From: Chitinophagaceae bacterium
GTDB taxonomy: Bacteria > Bacteroidota > Bacteroidia > Chitinophagales > Chitinophagaceae
DNA: 39,364 nucleotides
Direction: 5' to 3'
Assembly (NCBI GenBank): GCA_024643625.1
Contig: JAHEMO010000006.1
Location: 1 to 39,364 of the forward strand
Every line of letters starts with the position of its first letter. The first letter of the stretch is position 1. Below the pieces are notes generated by a model, which searched no databases, was not told the DNA's origin, and was given only the letters and a program-made list of their open reading frames with translations. The translations under genes and the position numbers were made by a program. Shown in pieces: positions 32,803 through 39,364 of the stretch.

Positions 32803-34041
32803 ATGAGCATTTTTATTAGCCAGGTATTAATAGCCGATTCCGCAAGCAGCCATAATGGACAGGTCATAAACATCCGCGTTCATCAGGGTAAGCTCGATTT
32901 TGGTGCCGCACGGGCCGTTGATGGCGATGAAATAATAGACGGCAGCGGTTTGCTGGCCATGCCCGGTTTTGCAGATATTTTTTGCCGCATAGGCGAGCCG
33001 GGACTTGAGCAAAAGGAAACACTGAAAACAGTTACTGCTGCCGCTGTTGCCGGAGGATACACCACCTTAATGATGTTGCCCAACACCCGCCCCGCTATTG
33101 ATACCGCAGCGCAGGTGAGCTTTATTGTAGAAAAATCTAAATCGCTGCCGGTGCAGGTGTTTCCCATGGGCGCCATAAGCACAGGTTGCCGAGGCGAAGA
33201 CCTTGCCGAGATGTACGACATGCATGCCGCCGGGGCTGTTGCATTTTCCGATGGTTTGCATGCGGTGCAAAATGCACAGGTGATGCTAAAAGCCCTGCAA
33301 TATGTAAAAGCGGTGGGGGCCACGGTAATCAGCATGCCGGTGGAAGAAAATCTTACCCGACATGCGCTTATGCACGAAGGCATTGCCAGCACACGCCTTG
33401 GGCTACCGGGTATGCCCGCCATGGCGGAGCATCTTATGCTGCAGCGCGATATTGCATTGCTTGAATACACCAAAAGCCGCTTACATATTACGGGTATCAG
33501 TACTGCAGCATCGGTCCAATTGATAAAGCAGGCAAAAGAAAAGGGCTTGCAGATTACCTGTAGTGTATCGCCCTACCATTTGCACTTTACCGATAGCCAC
33601 TTGGGGGACTACGACAGCGCTTTGAAAGTAAATCCGCCGCTGCGCACCGAAGCCGATGTTGCTGCATTGCGGCAAGCTGTTATAGATGGCACTATAGATT
33701 GTATAGCATCGCACCACCAACCGCAGGATTGGGATGCCAAAACCTGTGAGTTTGAATACGCCGCTTATGGCATGAGTACATTGGAAGTATGCTTCAGTGC
33801 AGTAAAAACTGCCTGCCCAATCCTCAGCCCGGAAAGACTCTCCGAATTATTTACCGCCAATCCGCGAAAAATATTTGGATTACCTGCCGTATCATTATCG
33901 CATCAGGCAATAGCTAATATGGTTTTGGTAGCCCCGGACGAAAAGTATACGTTCACCGCCGACATGATAAAATCATTGGGTAAAAACAATGCGTTTGTTG
34001 GTAAAGAATTGCAGGGAAAAATTCATCAGGTTCTGTTGTAA
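32803..34041 (+). CDS. Dihydroorotase homologue, probably catalytically inactive
   Basis: A 412-residue amidohydrolase-fold protein clearly related to PyrC of the multifunctional-complex type (GGYTTLMMLPNTRPAIDT, KVNPPLRTEADVAALRQAVIDGTIDCIAS). Key catalytic residues are missing. The metal motif DxHxHLREPG reads DIFCRIGEPG (58-67), so both histidines and the substrate arginine are lost. The histidine in H-x-C-H-x-ST is Gly231, and the catalytic aspartate of ATDHAPH is His304 in ASHHQPQ. A non-catalytic partner of aspartate transcarbamoylase, as in Pseudomonas PyrX, is a plausible role, but pyrB is not nearby. The ATG at 32803 fits the family start. Confidence 0.85.
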   Translation: MSIFISQVLIADSASSHNGQVINIRVHQGKLDFGAARAVDGDEIIDGSGLLAMPGFADIFCRIGEPGLEQKETLKTVTAAAVAGGYTTLMMLPNTRPAIDTAAQVSFIVEKSKSLPVQVFPMGAISTGCRGEDLAEMYDMHAAGAVAFSDGLHAVQNAQVMLKALQYVKAVGATVISMPVEENLTRHALMHEGIASTRLGLPGMPAMAEHLMLQRDIALLEYTKSRLHITGISTAASVQLIKQAKEKGLQITCSVSPYHLHFTDSHLGDYDSALKVNPPLRTEADVAALRQAVIDGTIDCIASHHQPQDWDAKTCEFEYAAYGMSTLEVCFSAVKTACPILSPERLSELFTANPRKIFGLPAVSLSHQAIANMVLVAPDEKYTFTADMIKSLGKNNAFVGKELQGKIHQVLL

Positions 34042-34088
34042 TAATTTGCATAACCAAATACTTATTTACCAAACTTAAAACACTAACT

Positions 34089-34610
34089 ATGGACAAGAAA
34101 GTAATGACAGCACAGCAAAAGGGACTGATTATTGGCCTTATCCTGGTATTCTTTTCGGTGTTAACCTATACATTAATTCCCGACATGGAAAAACAGCAAA
34201 AATTTGGCTGGGTATCCCTGGTGCTTATGGTTGCCGGCATAGCCTGGGCCGGTATTAAATATGCTTCCGATATGGGCGGTAACGTTACGTTTGGCAACAT
34301 TTTTGGTCATTCCTTTAAAGCCACGGCGGTAATGACCCTGATTATAATTGCGTATTTTTTATTGGCAGCAACAGTGCTCTTCCCCGAAATGAAGGAAAAA
34401 GCAGCTCAACTGGCCTTTAAACAAATGACAGAGCGGGGCGGCATGACTGATGCGCAAATCAATACAGCCGTAGATATGCAGCAAAAGTATTTTATTCCCT
34501 TTGGTACAGCCGCACAGTTGGCGGGTAGCCTGCTGATAGGGGCTATTGGCGGTCTTATAGGTGCGGCTATTGGAAAGAAGAATCCAAACTATACACCTTT
34601 CCAACAATAA
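34089..34610 (+). CDS. DUF4199 family membrane protein
   Basis: A 173-residue protein with four hydrophobic segments (about 12-30, 40-58, 78-100 and 140-162). The layout MTAQQKGLIIGLILVFFSVLTY, WAGIKYASDMGGNVTFGNIFGHSFKATAV and GGLIGAAIGKKNPN matches the Bacteroidota DUF4199 family, whose function is not known. It is followed after 15 bases by a dolichol-phosphate-mannose-synthase-like glycosyltransferase. I recall this order from other Bacteroidota, so a link to glycolipid synthesis or membrane transfer is possible. Confidence 0.8.
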   Translation: MDKKVMTAQQKGLIIGLILVFFSVLTYTLIPDMEKQQKFGWVSLVLMVAGIAWAGIKYASDMGGNVTFGNIFGHSFKATAVMTLIIIAYFLLAATVLFPEMKEKAAQLAFKQMTERGGMTDAQINTAVDMQQKYFIPFGTAAQLAGSLLIGAIGGLIGAAIGKKNPNYTPFQQ

Positions 34611-34625
34611 GGAGCATACCCCCGC

Positions 34626-35567
34626 ATGGATCTATCCGTAATTGTTCCCTTGCTTAATGAAGCCGAATCGCTGCCGGAATTGGCTGCATGGATAACCCGT
34701 GTGGCAGAAGCTGAAAACTATGCTTTCGAAATAATTTTTATTGATGATGGCAGTAGTGATGATAGTTGGGAAGTCATCACAAGCTTGCGTCAAGCCGACT
34801 CCCGTATTAAGGGCATTCGCTTTCAGCGCAACTATGGTAAAAGCGCAGCCCTAAACGAAGGGTTTAAGGCCGCCGCCGGTAACGTGGTTGTCACCATGGA
34901 TGCCGACCTGCAGGATAGCCCCGATGAAATACCGGAATTGGTACGCATGATACAGGAACAGCGCTACGATTTGGTAAGCGGCTGGAAGAAAAAGCGCTAC
35001 GACAATACTTTTACTAAAAATATTCCTTCTAAATTTTACAATGCTGCTGCACGATCTATTAGCAAAATAAAACTCCACGACTTTAACTGCGGATTAAAAG
35101 CGTATAGCAAACGGGTGGTCAAAGGCATTGAAGTGTATGGCGAAATGCATCGCTATATTCCGGTGATTGCCAAATGGAACGGGTTTAAAAATATTGGAGA
35201 GAAGGTGGTAGAGCACCGCGCCAGAAAATATGGTACAAGCAAATTTGGCTGGGAACGTTTTGTAAATGGCTTTCTCGATTTAATGTCTATAACCTTTGTT
35301 GGGAAATTTGGCAAACGCCCTATGCATTTTTTTGGCCTATGGGGCACAATTGTATTTATCATGGGTTTTGGCATAAGTGCCTACCTTATTGTAAAAAAAA
35401 TGATCAATCCTGCATTTTACCTTACCAGCAAACCCACATTTTATCTGGCGCTGGTGTTGGCTATTATTGGTGTACAGCTTTTTTTAGCCGGCTTTCTGGC
35501 TGAGCTCATTTCGCGAAATTCAGCGGATAGAAACACCTATGGCATTGCAGAAAAAATTGGTTTATAG
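34626..35567 (+). CDS. Polyprenyl-phosphate glycosyltransferase (GtrB/DPM1-like, GT2)
   Basis: A 313-residue GT2 enzyme with DLSVIVPLLNEAESL, FIDDGSSDDS, the metal motif TMDADLQDSPDEIPEL (about residues 90-105) and the HRARKYGTSKFGW loop typical of DPM1/GtrB proteins. Two C-terminal membrane helices (about 238-260 and 272-297) match GtrB. Such enzymes make undecaprenyl-phosphate-linked sugar, which a GT-C enzyme then transfers to a surface glycan outside the membrane. It sits between the DUF4199 gene and a GT-B glycosyltransferase, with short gaps, so these probably form one operon. Confidence 0.88.
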   Translation: MDLSVIVPLLNEAESLPELAAWITRVAEAENYAFEIIFIDDGSSDDSWEVITSLRQADSRIKGIRFQRNYGKSAALNEGFKAAAGNVVVTMDADLQDSPDEIPELVRMIQEQRYDLVSGWKKKRYDNTFTKNIPSKFYNAAARSISKIKLHDFNCGLKAYSKRVVKGIEVYGEMHRYIPVIAKWNGFKNIGEKVVEHRARKYGTSKFGWERFVNGFLDLMSITFVGKFGKRPMHFFGLWGTIVFIMGFGISAYLIVKKMINPAFYLTSKPTFYLALVLAIIGVQLFLAGFLAELISRNSADRNTYGIAEKIGL

Positions 35568-35578
35568 GAAAGAATCTT

Positions 35579-36745
35579 TTGCAAACACAAAAAAAGAAAA
35601 TAGTGATTATTGGCCCTGCGCATCCTTTGCGTGCGGGGGGCATCACTACGTTTAACGAAAGGCTTTGCCGCGCTTTTTTAGATGCCGGTCACGATGCGCT
35701 TATTTATAGTTTTTCGTTGCAGTATCCCAATTTTTTGTTTCCCGGAAAATCTCAGTTTACAGATGCCCCACCACCTGAAGGCATCACTATAAAAACCGTG
35801 ATTAATTCGGTAAATCCTTTCAATTGGCTGAAGGCAGGTCGCATGATAAAGAGGGAAAAACCCGATTTGATTATCTGCCGGTACTGGCTGCCGTTTATGG
35901 CGCCTGCACTGGGATCCATATTGCGAATTGTGGGTGGCAGCAGGCAAAATATTACCGTGATTGCGGATAATATATTGCCACACGAAAAGCGATTGGGTGA
36001 TAAACTATTTACACATTACTTAATTCCACCCGTTAGTCGTTTTGTGGTAATGAGCCAAAAGGTAATGCAGGATCTGCGAGGGTTTACGCTAAAGCCGGCA
36101 AGACAAGTGCCGCATCCTTTGTATGATAATTTTGGCGGCAAAGTACCCGTGCAGGAAGCGAGGCAGCAATTGAATGACCGGTATCAGTTGGGGTTGCAAC
36201 CGCAGGAAAAGCTGCTCTTATTTTTTGGTCTTATCCGCGATTATAAAGGTCTCGATATATTGCTGCAAGCCCTGCCAACATTGGATACCACTGATTGCCG
36301 CTTGATAATAGCAGGAGAATGGTATATCGATAAAAAGAATTACGAGCAATACCTGACCGATCCGCAAATTGCGTCCCGGGTTGTAATGTTCGATCATTTT
36401 GTTCCGAATGATGATGTAAAGTATTTTTTCTGTGCAGCAGATTGTGTCATTCAGCCCTACCGTTCTGCTACACAAAGCGGCGTAACGCCGGTTGCTTATC
36501 ATTTTGACGTACCCATGATTGTTACAAATGTCGGAGGCTTGCCTGAGCTTGTTCCGCATACCAAGGCGGGTATTGTTTGCGAGCCGGAGCCCTATGCTAT
36601 CGGGCGCGCTATAGATGCGTATTTTGATATCGGCGCTGAAGTGTTTTTACCCGGGTTGCAAACGGTGAAGAAGAAACTAAGTTGGGAAACATTGGTGCAA
36701 ACCCTTCTTGATTTCAACGACCGAAACGACGAGGATGGCGATTAA
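35579..36745 (+). CDS. Glycosyltransferase, GT-B fold (GT4-like)
   Basis: A 388-residue GT-B enzyme. The N-terminal loop is GPAHPLRAGGITTFNERLCRAF (about residues 12-33). The second domain starts near LLFFGLIRDYKGLDILLQAL (about residue 210), then AADCVIQPYRSATQSGVTPVAYHFDVP and NVGGLPELV near residue 320. The EX7E pattern is not canonical; the stretch at that site is SATQSGVTPVAY. The start is a TTG at 35579, supported by AGGAAAG six bases upstream, which overlaps the stop of the preceding gene. Donor and acceptor are unknown. Confidence 0.82.
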   Translation: MQTQKKKIVIIGPAHPLRAGGITTFNERLCRAFLDAGHDALIYSFSLQYPNFLFPGKSQFTDAPPPEGITIKTVINSVNPFNWLKAGRMIKREKPDLIICRYWLPFMAPALGSILRIVGGSRQNITVIADNILPHEKRLGDKLFTHYLIPPVSRFVVMSQKVMQDLRGFTLKPARQVPHPLYDNFGGKVPVQEARQQLNDRYQLGLQPQEKLLLFFGLIRDYKGLDILLQALPTLDTTDCRLIIAGEWYIDKKNYEQYLTDPQIASRVVMFDHFVPNDDVKYFFCAADCVIQPYRSATQSGVTPVAYHFDVPMIVTNVGGLPELVPHTKAGIVCEPEPYAIGRAIDAYFDIGAEVFLPGLQTVKKKLSWETLVQTLLDFNDRNDEDGD

Positions 36746-36845
36746 ATGTTAGCTGCATCGCGGCCACTATGAGTAGGTAATGCAATCGGATGTGTGGCAA
36801 AAAACGCTATGGCCATTAACCCCTAGCTTTATTAACCTGCATTAC

Positions 36846-36861
36846 ATTTACTGCAGTAAAT
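36846..36861. promoter_or_regulatory. 16-bp perfect palindrome upstream of gmhA
   Basis: ATTTACTGCAGTAAAT is a perfect 16-bp palindrome ending 48 bases before the gmhA start. A possible promoter (TTTTG at 36868-36872 and AACTTTG at 36887-36893) lies just downstream. The position fits a dimeric repressor or activator site; no regulator is known. Confidence 0.4.
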
Positions 36862-36909
36862 AATAAGTTTTGCGGCTTTCCTTTTAAACTTTGAATTGAA
36901 TTTGTTGCT

Positions 36910-37494
36910 ATGATACATATGCTTACATCGGCCATTGAAGAATCTATTGCAGCCAAAAGCCAACTGCTGCTTCAAAGCGATTTGTTGCTAAAAGTGGTTG
37001 CCGTTAGTGAGTTAGTAGCTAAGGCTTTTGCAAGCGGCAACCGAGTATATTTTTGCGGCAATGGCGGCAGTGCTGCCGATGCGCAACATCTTGCGGCAGA
37101 ATTCAGCGGGCCATTTTACAACCGCCAACGCCCGGCCCTACCTGCGGAAGCGCTCCATACCAACAGCTCGTATCTTACAGCAGTGGCCAATGATTATGAT
37201 TACGCCAGCGTATATGCCCGCTATGTAGATGGCATAATGCAGCCCGGCGATATCTTGTTTGGCCTCAGCACAAGTGGTAATAGTGCCAACATAGTAAAGG
37301 CCTTTGAGGCAGCACGCAGCAAAGGCATTACCACTATTGGTATGACGGGTACTGGCGGTGGGCAGATGAAAGCCCTTAGCGATTATCTGCTTAATATGCC
37401 ATCTGCCAATACTCCACGCATTCAGGAATGTCATATGCTTGTTGGCCATAGCATTTGTCAGATGGTGGAATCCATTTTATATCCTGCAGCATAA
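36910..37494 (+). CDS. gmhA: Phosphoheptose isomerase (D-sedoheptulose 7-phosphate isomerase)
   Basis: A 194-residue SIS-domain enzyme that converts sedoheptulose 7-phosphate to D-glycero-D-manno-heptose 7-phosphate, the first step to ADP- or GDP-heptose for lipopolysaccharide or other glycans. Motifs: FCGNGGSAADAQHLAAEFSGPF with the metal-binding His and Glu, LFGLSTSGNSANIVKAF (phosphate loop) and IQECHMLVGHSICQMVE near the end, which supplies the other metal ligands. Its stop codon overlaps by one base with a possible start of the next gene (TAATG), so translational coupling is likely. Confidence 0.92.
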   Translation: MIHMLTSAIEESIAAKSQLLLQSDLLLKVVAVSELVAKAFASGNRVYFCGNGGSAADAQHLAAEFSGPFYNRQRPALPAEALHTNSSYLTAVANDYDYASVYARYVDGIMQPGDILFGLSTSGNSANIVKAFEAARSKGITTIGMTGTGGGQMKALSDYLLNMPSANTPRIQECHMLVGHSICQMVESILYPAA

Positions 37495-37496
37495 TG

Positions 37497-38054
37497 ATGA
37501 GTAAAAAATTACCGGTTATCGATGCTGCCTGGACACTATTTCTGGATAGAGATGGTGTGATTAACTACGAAAAAGTAGAAGACTATATTCATCATTGGGA
37601 TGAATTCAGGTTTTACCCCAAAGCGCCCGAGTCTATCGCTACGCTAAGCAACCTGTTTGGCAAAACGATTGTAGTAACCAACCAAAAGGGGATAGGCAAG
37701 GGGGTGACAGTAGAGAGTGATGTCAGGGATATTCATACAAAAATGAAGGCAGCAATTATGCAGCACGGCGGCAAAATAGACGCCGTGTATTATTGTCCTG
37801 CCACTGATGCCAATGATCCCTGCCGCAAGCCCAATATTGGAATGGCCGTGCAGGCAAAAGACGAATTTGGATCCGTAGATTTTAACCGCAGCATCATGGT
37901 TGGCAATAATCCAAGTGATATGCAATTCGGCCGCAGAGCCGGTATGATTACAATTTTACTCACCACAACCCGTCTGGCCGATACCGTAGATGAACAACTG
38001 GTTGATTTTGTATTTTCCGATCTGGCAGCAGTTGCAGCAGCCTTTACCCGGTAG
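37497..38054 (+). CDS. HAD-IIIA phosphatase, GmhB-like heptose bisphosphate phosphatase
   Basis: A 185-residue HAD-superfamily phosphatase. Motif I is FLDRDGVIN (about residue 14), motif II VVTNQKGIGKG, and the histidinol-phosphatase-like loop is YYCPATDANDPCRKPNIGM. By context with gmhA it should remove the 7-phosphate from heptose 1,7-bisphosphate. It differs from E. coli GmhB: the zinc loop is short, with two cysteines and no histidine, and motif IV reads VGNNPSD, not the usual VGDxxxD. Starts at 37494 and 37497 are equally possible. No heptose kinase or nucleotidyltransferase gene is in the window. Confidence 0.75.
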   Translation: MSKKLPVIDAAWTLFLDRDGVINYEKVEDYIHHWDEFRFYPKAPESIATLSNLFGKTIVVTNQKGIGKGVTVESDVRDIHTKMKAAIMQHGGKIDAVYYCPATDANDPCRKPNIGMAVQAKDEFGSVDFNRSIMVGNNPSDMQFGRRAGMITILLTTTRLADTVDEQLVDFVFSDLAAVAAAFTR

Positions 38055-38125
38055 TTAAATTTTTGCTGCTGTTAAAATACCATGGAGCCTGCACCGTTAG
38101 TGTGGCCAATATCTAACTTGCAGCC

Positions 38126-39106
38126 ATGCGCATTGTTTTTATCATCATCCTGTGCTTTCAATTGCACATCAACGCTCAAGCGCAGCGCATCCATGCGGCA
38201 GATTTGCCAAACTTGCAAACCTATAACGATACGCTGGGTAAATTGGGTGGCTTAATGCTGGATGCGCTAACGCCTCCTGAGCGATTACGATACGATTCAA
38301 TGTTTACCGTAAATCTGGTAAAGGCTCTGCAAACACCGTTTTCTTATTACTTCCCTTTCGACAGCATACTCACGGCGCCCATCGTTTATCCTGCCGACAG
38401 CAGTTTTAGGATCATAACCTGGCACTATGAAAAAGATGGTGGCGATTACAGGCAAAAAGGTGCTATTCAATACAATACCCCCGATGGCAGCCTGAAGCTT
38501 ACGCCACTATATGACTATAGTGATTTTGCAAGCAATGTGCAGGATTCGGTAAGGGACAACCGTCATTGGATTGGTGCCATTTACTACAACATTATTACCA
38601 AGGCCGTAGCAGGAAAAAAAGTGTATTTTTTGTTGGGCTACGACGAGAATAATATGCTCACCACCCGCAAATGGATAGAGCCGTTGCAATTTGATGAGCA
38701 GGGCAATGCGGTGCTTGGCGGCGATTTTTTTGATGTGGGCAACGATTCTATTTTTCCGGCAGGCAGCAGGCGCTACAAAGTAGAATTTAAAAAATATGCC
38801 AATGCCCGTGTGAACTACGATGCGCAGCAGGATTTGATAGTAATGGACAACCTGATAAGCCAAACCAATGAGCCCGATAAATTATATACGCTTGTTCCCG
38901 GTGGCGACTACGAAGGGCTGAAATGGGAAAATGGCAAATGGAAATTTATTGACCGTTTGTTTGTAGATAATCTTGGCGATGGCAATGAGCCTCGCCCTGC
39001 CCTTATTCTCAGTGAGGCCGGCCTGCCGAACGAAGACGTGCTGGGAAAGCAAAGCGAGAAAAACAAGCAACAGGAAGAAGCTAAGAAAAAGAAGAAAGGC
39101 CAATAG
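38126..39106 (+). CDS. Secreted hypothetical protein
   Basis: A 326-residue protein with a signal peptide (MRIVFIIILCFQLHINAQAQ, cut near residue 20). The mature part is mixed and has few strong motifs; stretches such as RIITWHYEKDGGDYRQKGAIQY and VLGGDFFDVGNDSIFPAGSRRYKVEFKKYA look like beta-rich folds. The C-terminus is a highly charged tail rich in Lys, Glu and Gln (KNKQQEEAKKKKKGQ). No lipobox is seen, and no T9SS tail. I do not recognise a family. It follows the gmhB-like gene by 71 bases and may be separately transcribed. Confidence 0.65.
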   Translation: MRIVFIIILCFQLHINAQAQRIHAADLPNLQTYNDTLGKLGGLMLDALTPPERLRYDSMFTVNLVKALQTPFSYYFPFDSILTAPIVYPADSSFRIITWHYEKDGGDYRQKGAIQYNTPDGSLKLTPLYDYSDFASNVQDSVRDNRHWIGAIYYNIITKAVAGKKVYFLLGYDENNMLTTRKWIEPLQFDEQGNAVLGGDFFDVGNDSIFPAGSRRYKVEFKKYANARVNYDAQQDLIVMDNLISQTNEPDKLYTLVPGGDYEGLKWENGKWKFIDRLFVDNLGDGNEPRPALILSEAGLPNEDVLGKQSEKNKQQEEAKKKKKGQ

Positions 39107-39116
39107 TTTGTTTTGG

Positions 39117-39364
39117 TCAAATATGTATTACCGGATGGCAGGCTACTTCGAAATTTACTGCTTTGGCTATAAAACACATTTCGTGTGCGCGGTGGTGCAG
39201 AAGTGAGGCTTTGTTTAACTGACCGGCATTGCTGATGGTTACTCTCGGTCTAAGCATAATCTTCGAAAATTTTCCGCTGCCGTCTTTCCGCTCATGCATT
39301 TCACCTTCAGCTTCATCGGTATAGTCGGTAACCGTGATGCCATTTTCTGCACATAAATGCAGGT
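39117..39364 (-). CDS. OsmC family protein (partial, N-terminus outside window)
   Basis: The C-terminal 82 codons or so of a minus-strand gene that continues past the right edge. The visible protein includes CAENGITVTDYTDEAEGE, KIMLRPRVTI and HHRAHEMCFIAKAVNFEV, which fit the second half of OsmC/Ohr-type folds, including the conserved cysteine near the end of the domain (AHEMCFIA). OsmC-family proteins reduce organic peroxides; this one could also be a YhfA-like member without that activity. The first conserved cysteine would be outside the window. It converges with the hypothetical secreted gene, with a ten-base gap. Confidence 0.75.
   Translation of the reverse strand, partial: LHLCAENGITVTDYTDEAEGEMHERKDGSGKFSKIMLRPRVTISNAGQLNKASLLHHRAHEMCFIAKAVNFEVACHPVIHI

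Noticed and set aside
32883-33473. 196-codon minus-strand open frame
   Set aside because: It is a shadow of the dihydroorotase-like gene in low-complexity Ser/Ala-rich translation with no recognisable motif.
1-39364. tRNA genes, CRISPR arrays, insertion sequences, phage genes or defence systems
   Set aside because: I looked for T-loop motifs, regular short repeats, transposase or integrase motifs and known defence domains and found none I could support.

Overview
The window looks like chromosomal DNA of a Bacteroidota bacterium, most likely of the Chitinophagaceae type. Evidence: a secreted BNR/sortilin-like protein with a type IX secretion (T9SS) C-terminal sorting domain, DUF4199 and DUF6427-type membrane proteins, a YfhO-like protein, a Bacteroidota-style ECF sigma factor, few Shine-Dalgarno sites, and several promoters resembling TTTG-N18/19-TAnnTTTG. 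Most of the region is ordinary chromosome. I see no phage, insertion sequence, CRISPR array or tRNA gene.

Layout. Bases 1-20 are the 3' end of a 5S rRNA followed by a terminator, so an rRNA operon lies just to the left. Next come a YdcF-like protein and a YfhO-like membrane protein. Bases 3598-10786 form a surface-polysaccharide locus: four glycosyltransferases, two methyltransferases (one FkbM type) and a Wzx-like flippase. A secreted protein of unknown function (10873-12420), a DUF6427-like membrane protein and purQ follow. Bases 14400-16910 hold a DsbD system whose cysteine-bearing N-terminal domain is a separate gene. Then come a voltage-gated-type potassium channel, a possible unannotated small transcription unit (17899-18104, minus strand), an ECF sigma factor and uvrA.

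The minus-strand block 21972-25435 encodes an MBOAT O-acyltransferase, an SGNH hydrolase-like partner and a small glucosaminidase, and probably modifies or remodels a cell-wall or surface glycan. rmuC and a DMT-family exporter converge with interlocked stop codons. After the large T9SS protein come trmD, an Hsp15-like S4 protein, a dihydroorotase homologue that has lost its catalytic residues, and DUF4199 with two glycosyltransferases. The right end holds gmhA plus a GmhB-like phosphatase (heptose synthesis), a secreted hypothetical protein and a truncated OsmC-family gene.

The most interesting items are the small ORF/sRNA candidate with its own promoter and terminator, the degenerate dihydroorotase, the split DsbD, the half-missing zinc module of UvrA, a 16-bp perfect palindrome upstream of gmhA, and a glycosyltransferase/FkbM pair whose divergent starts are 16 bp apart. 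All functions are inferred from reading the sequence; no database search was run.
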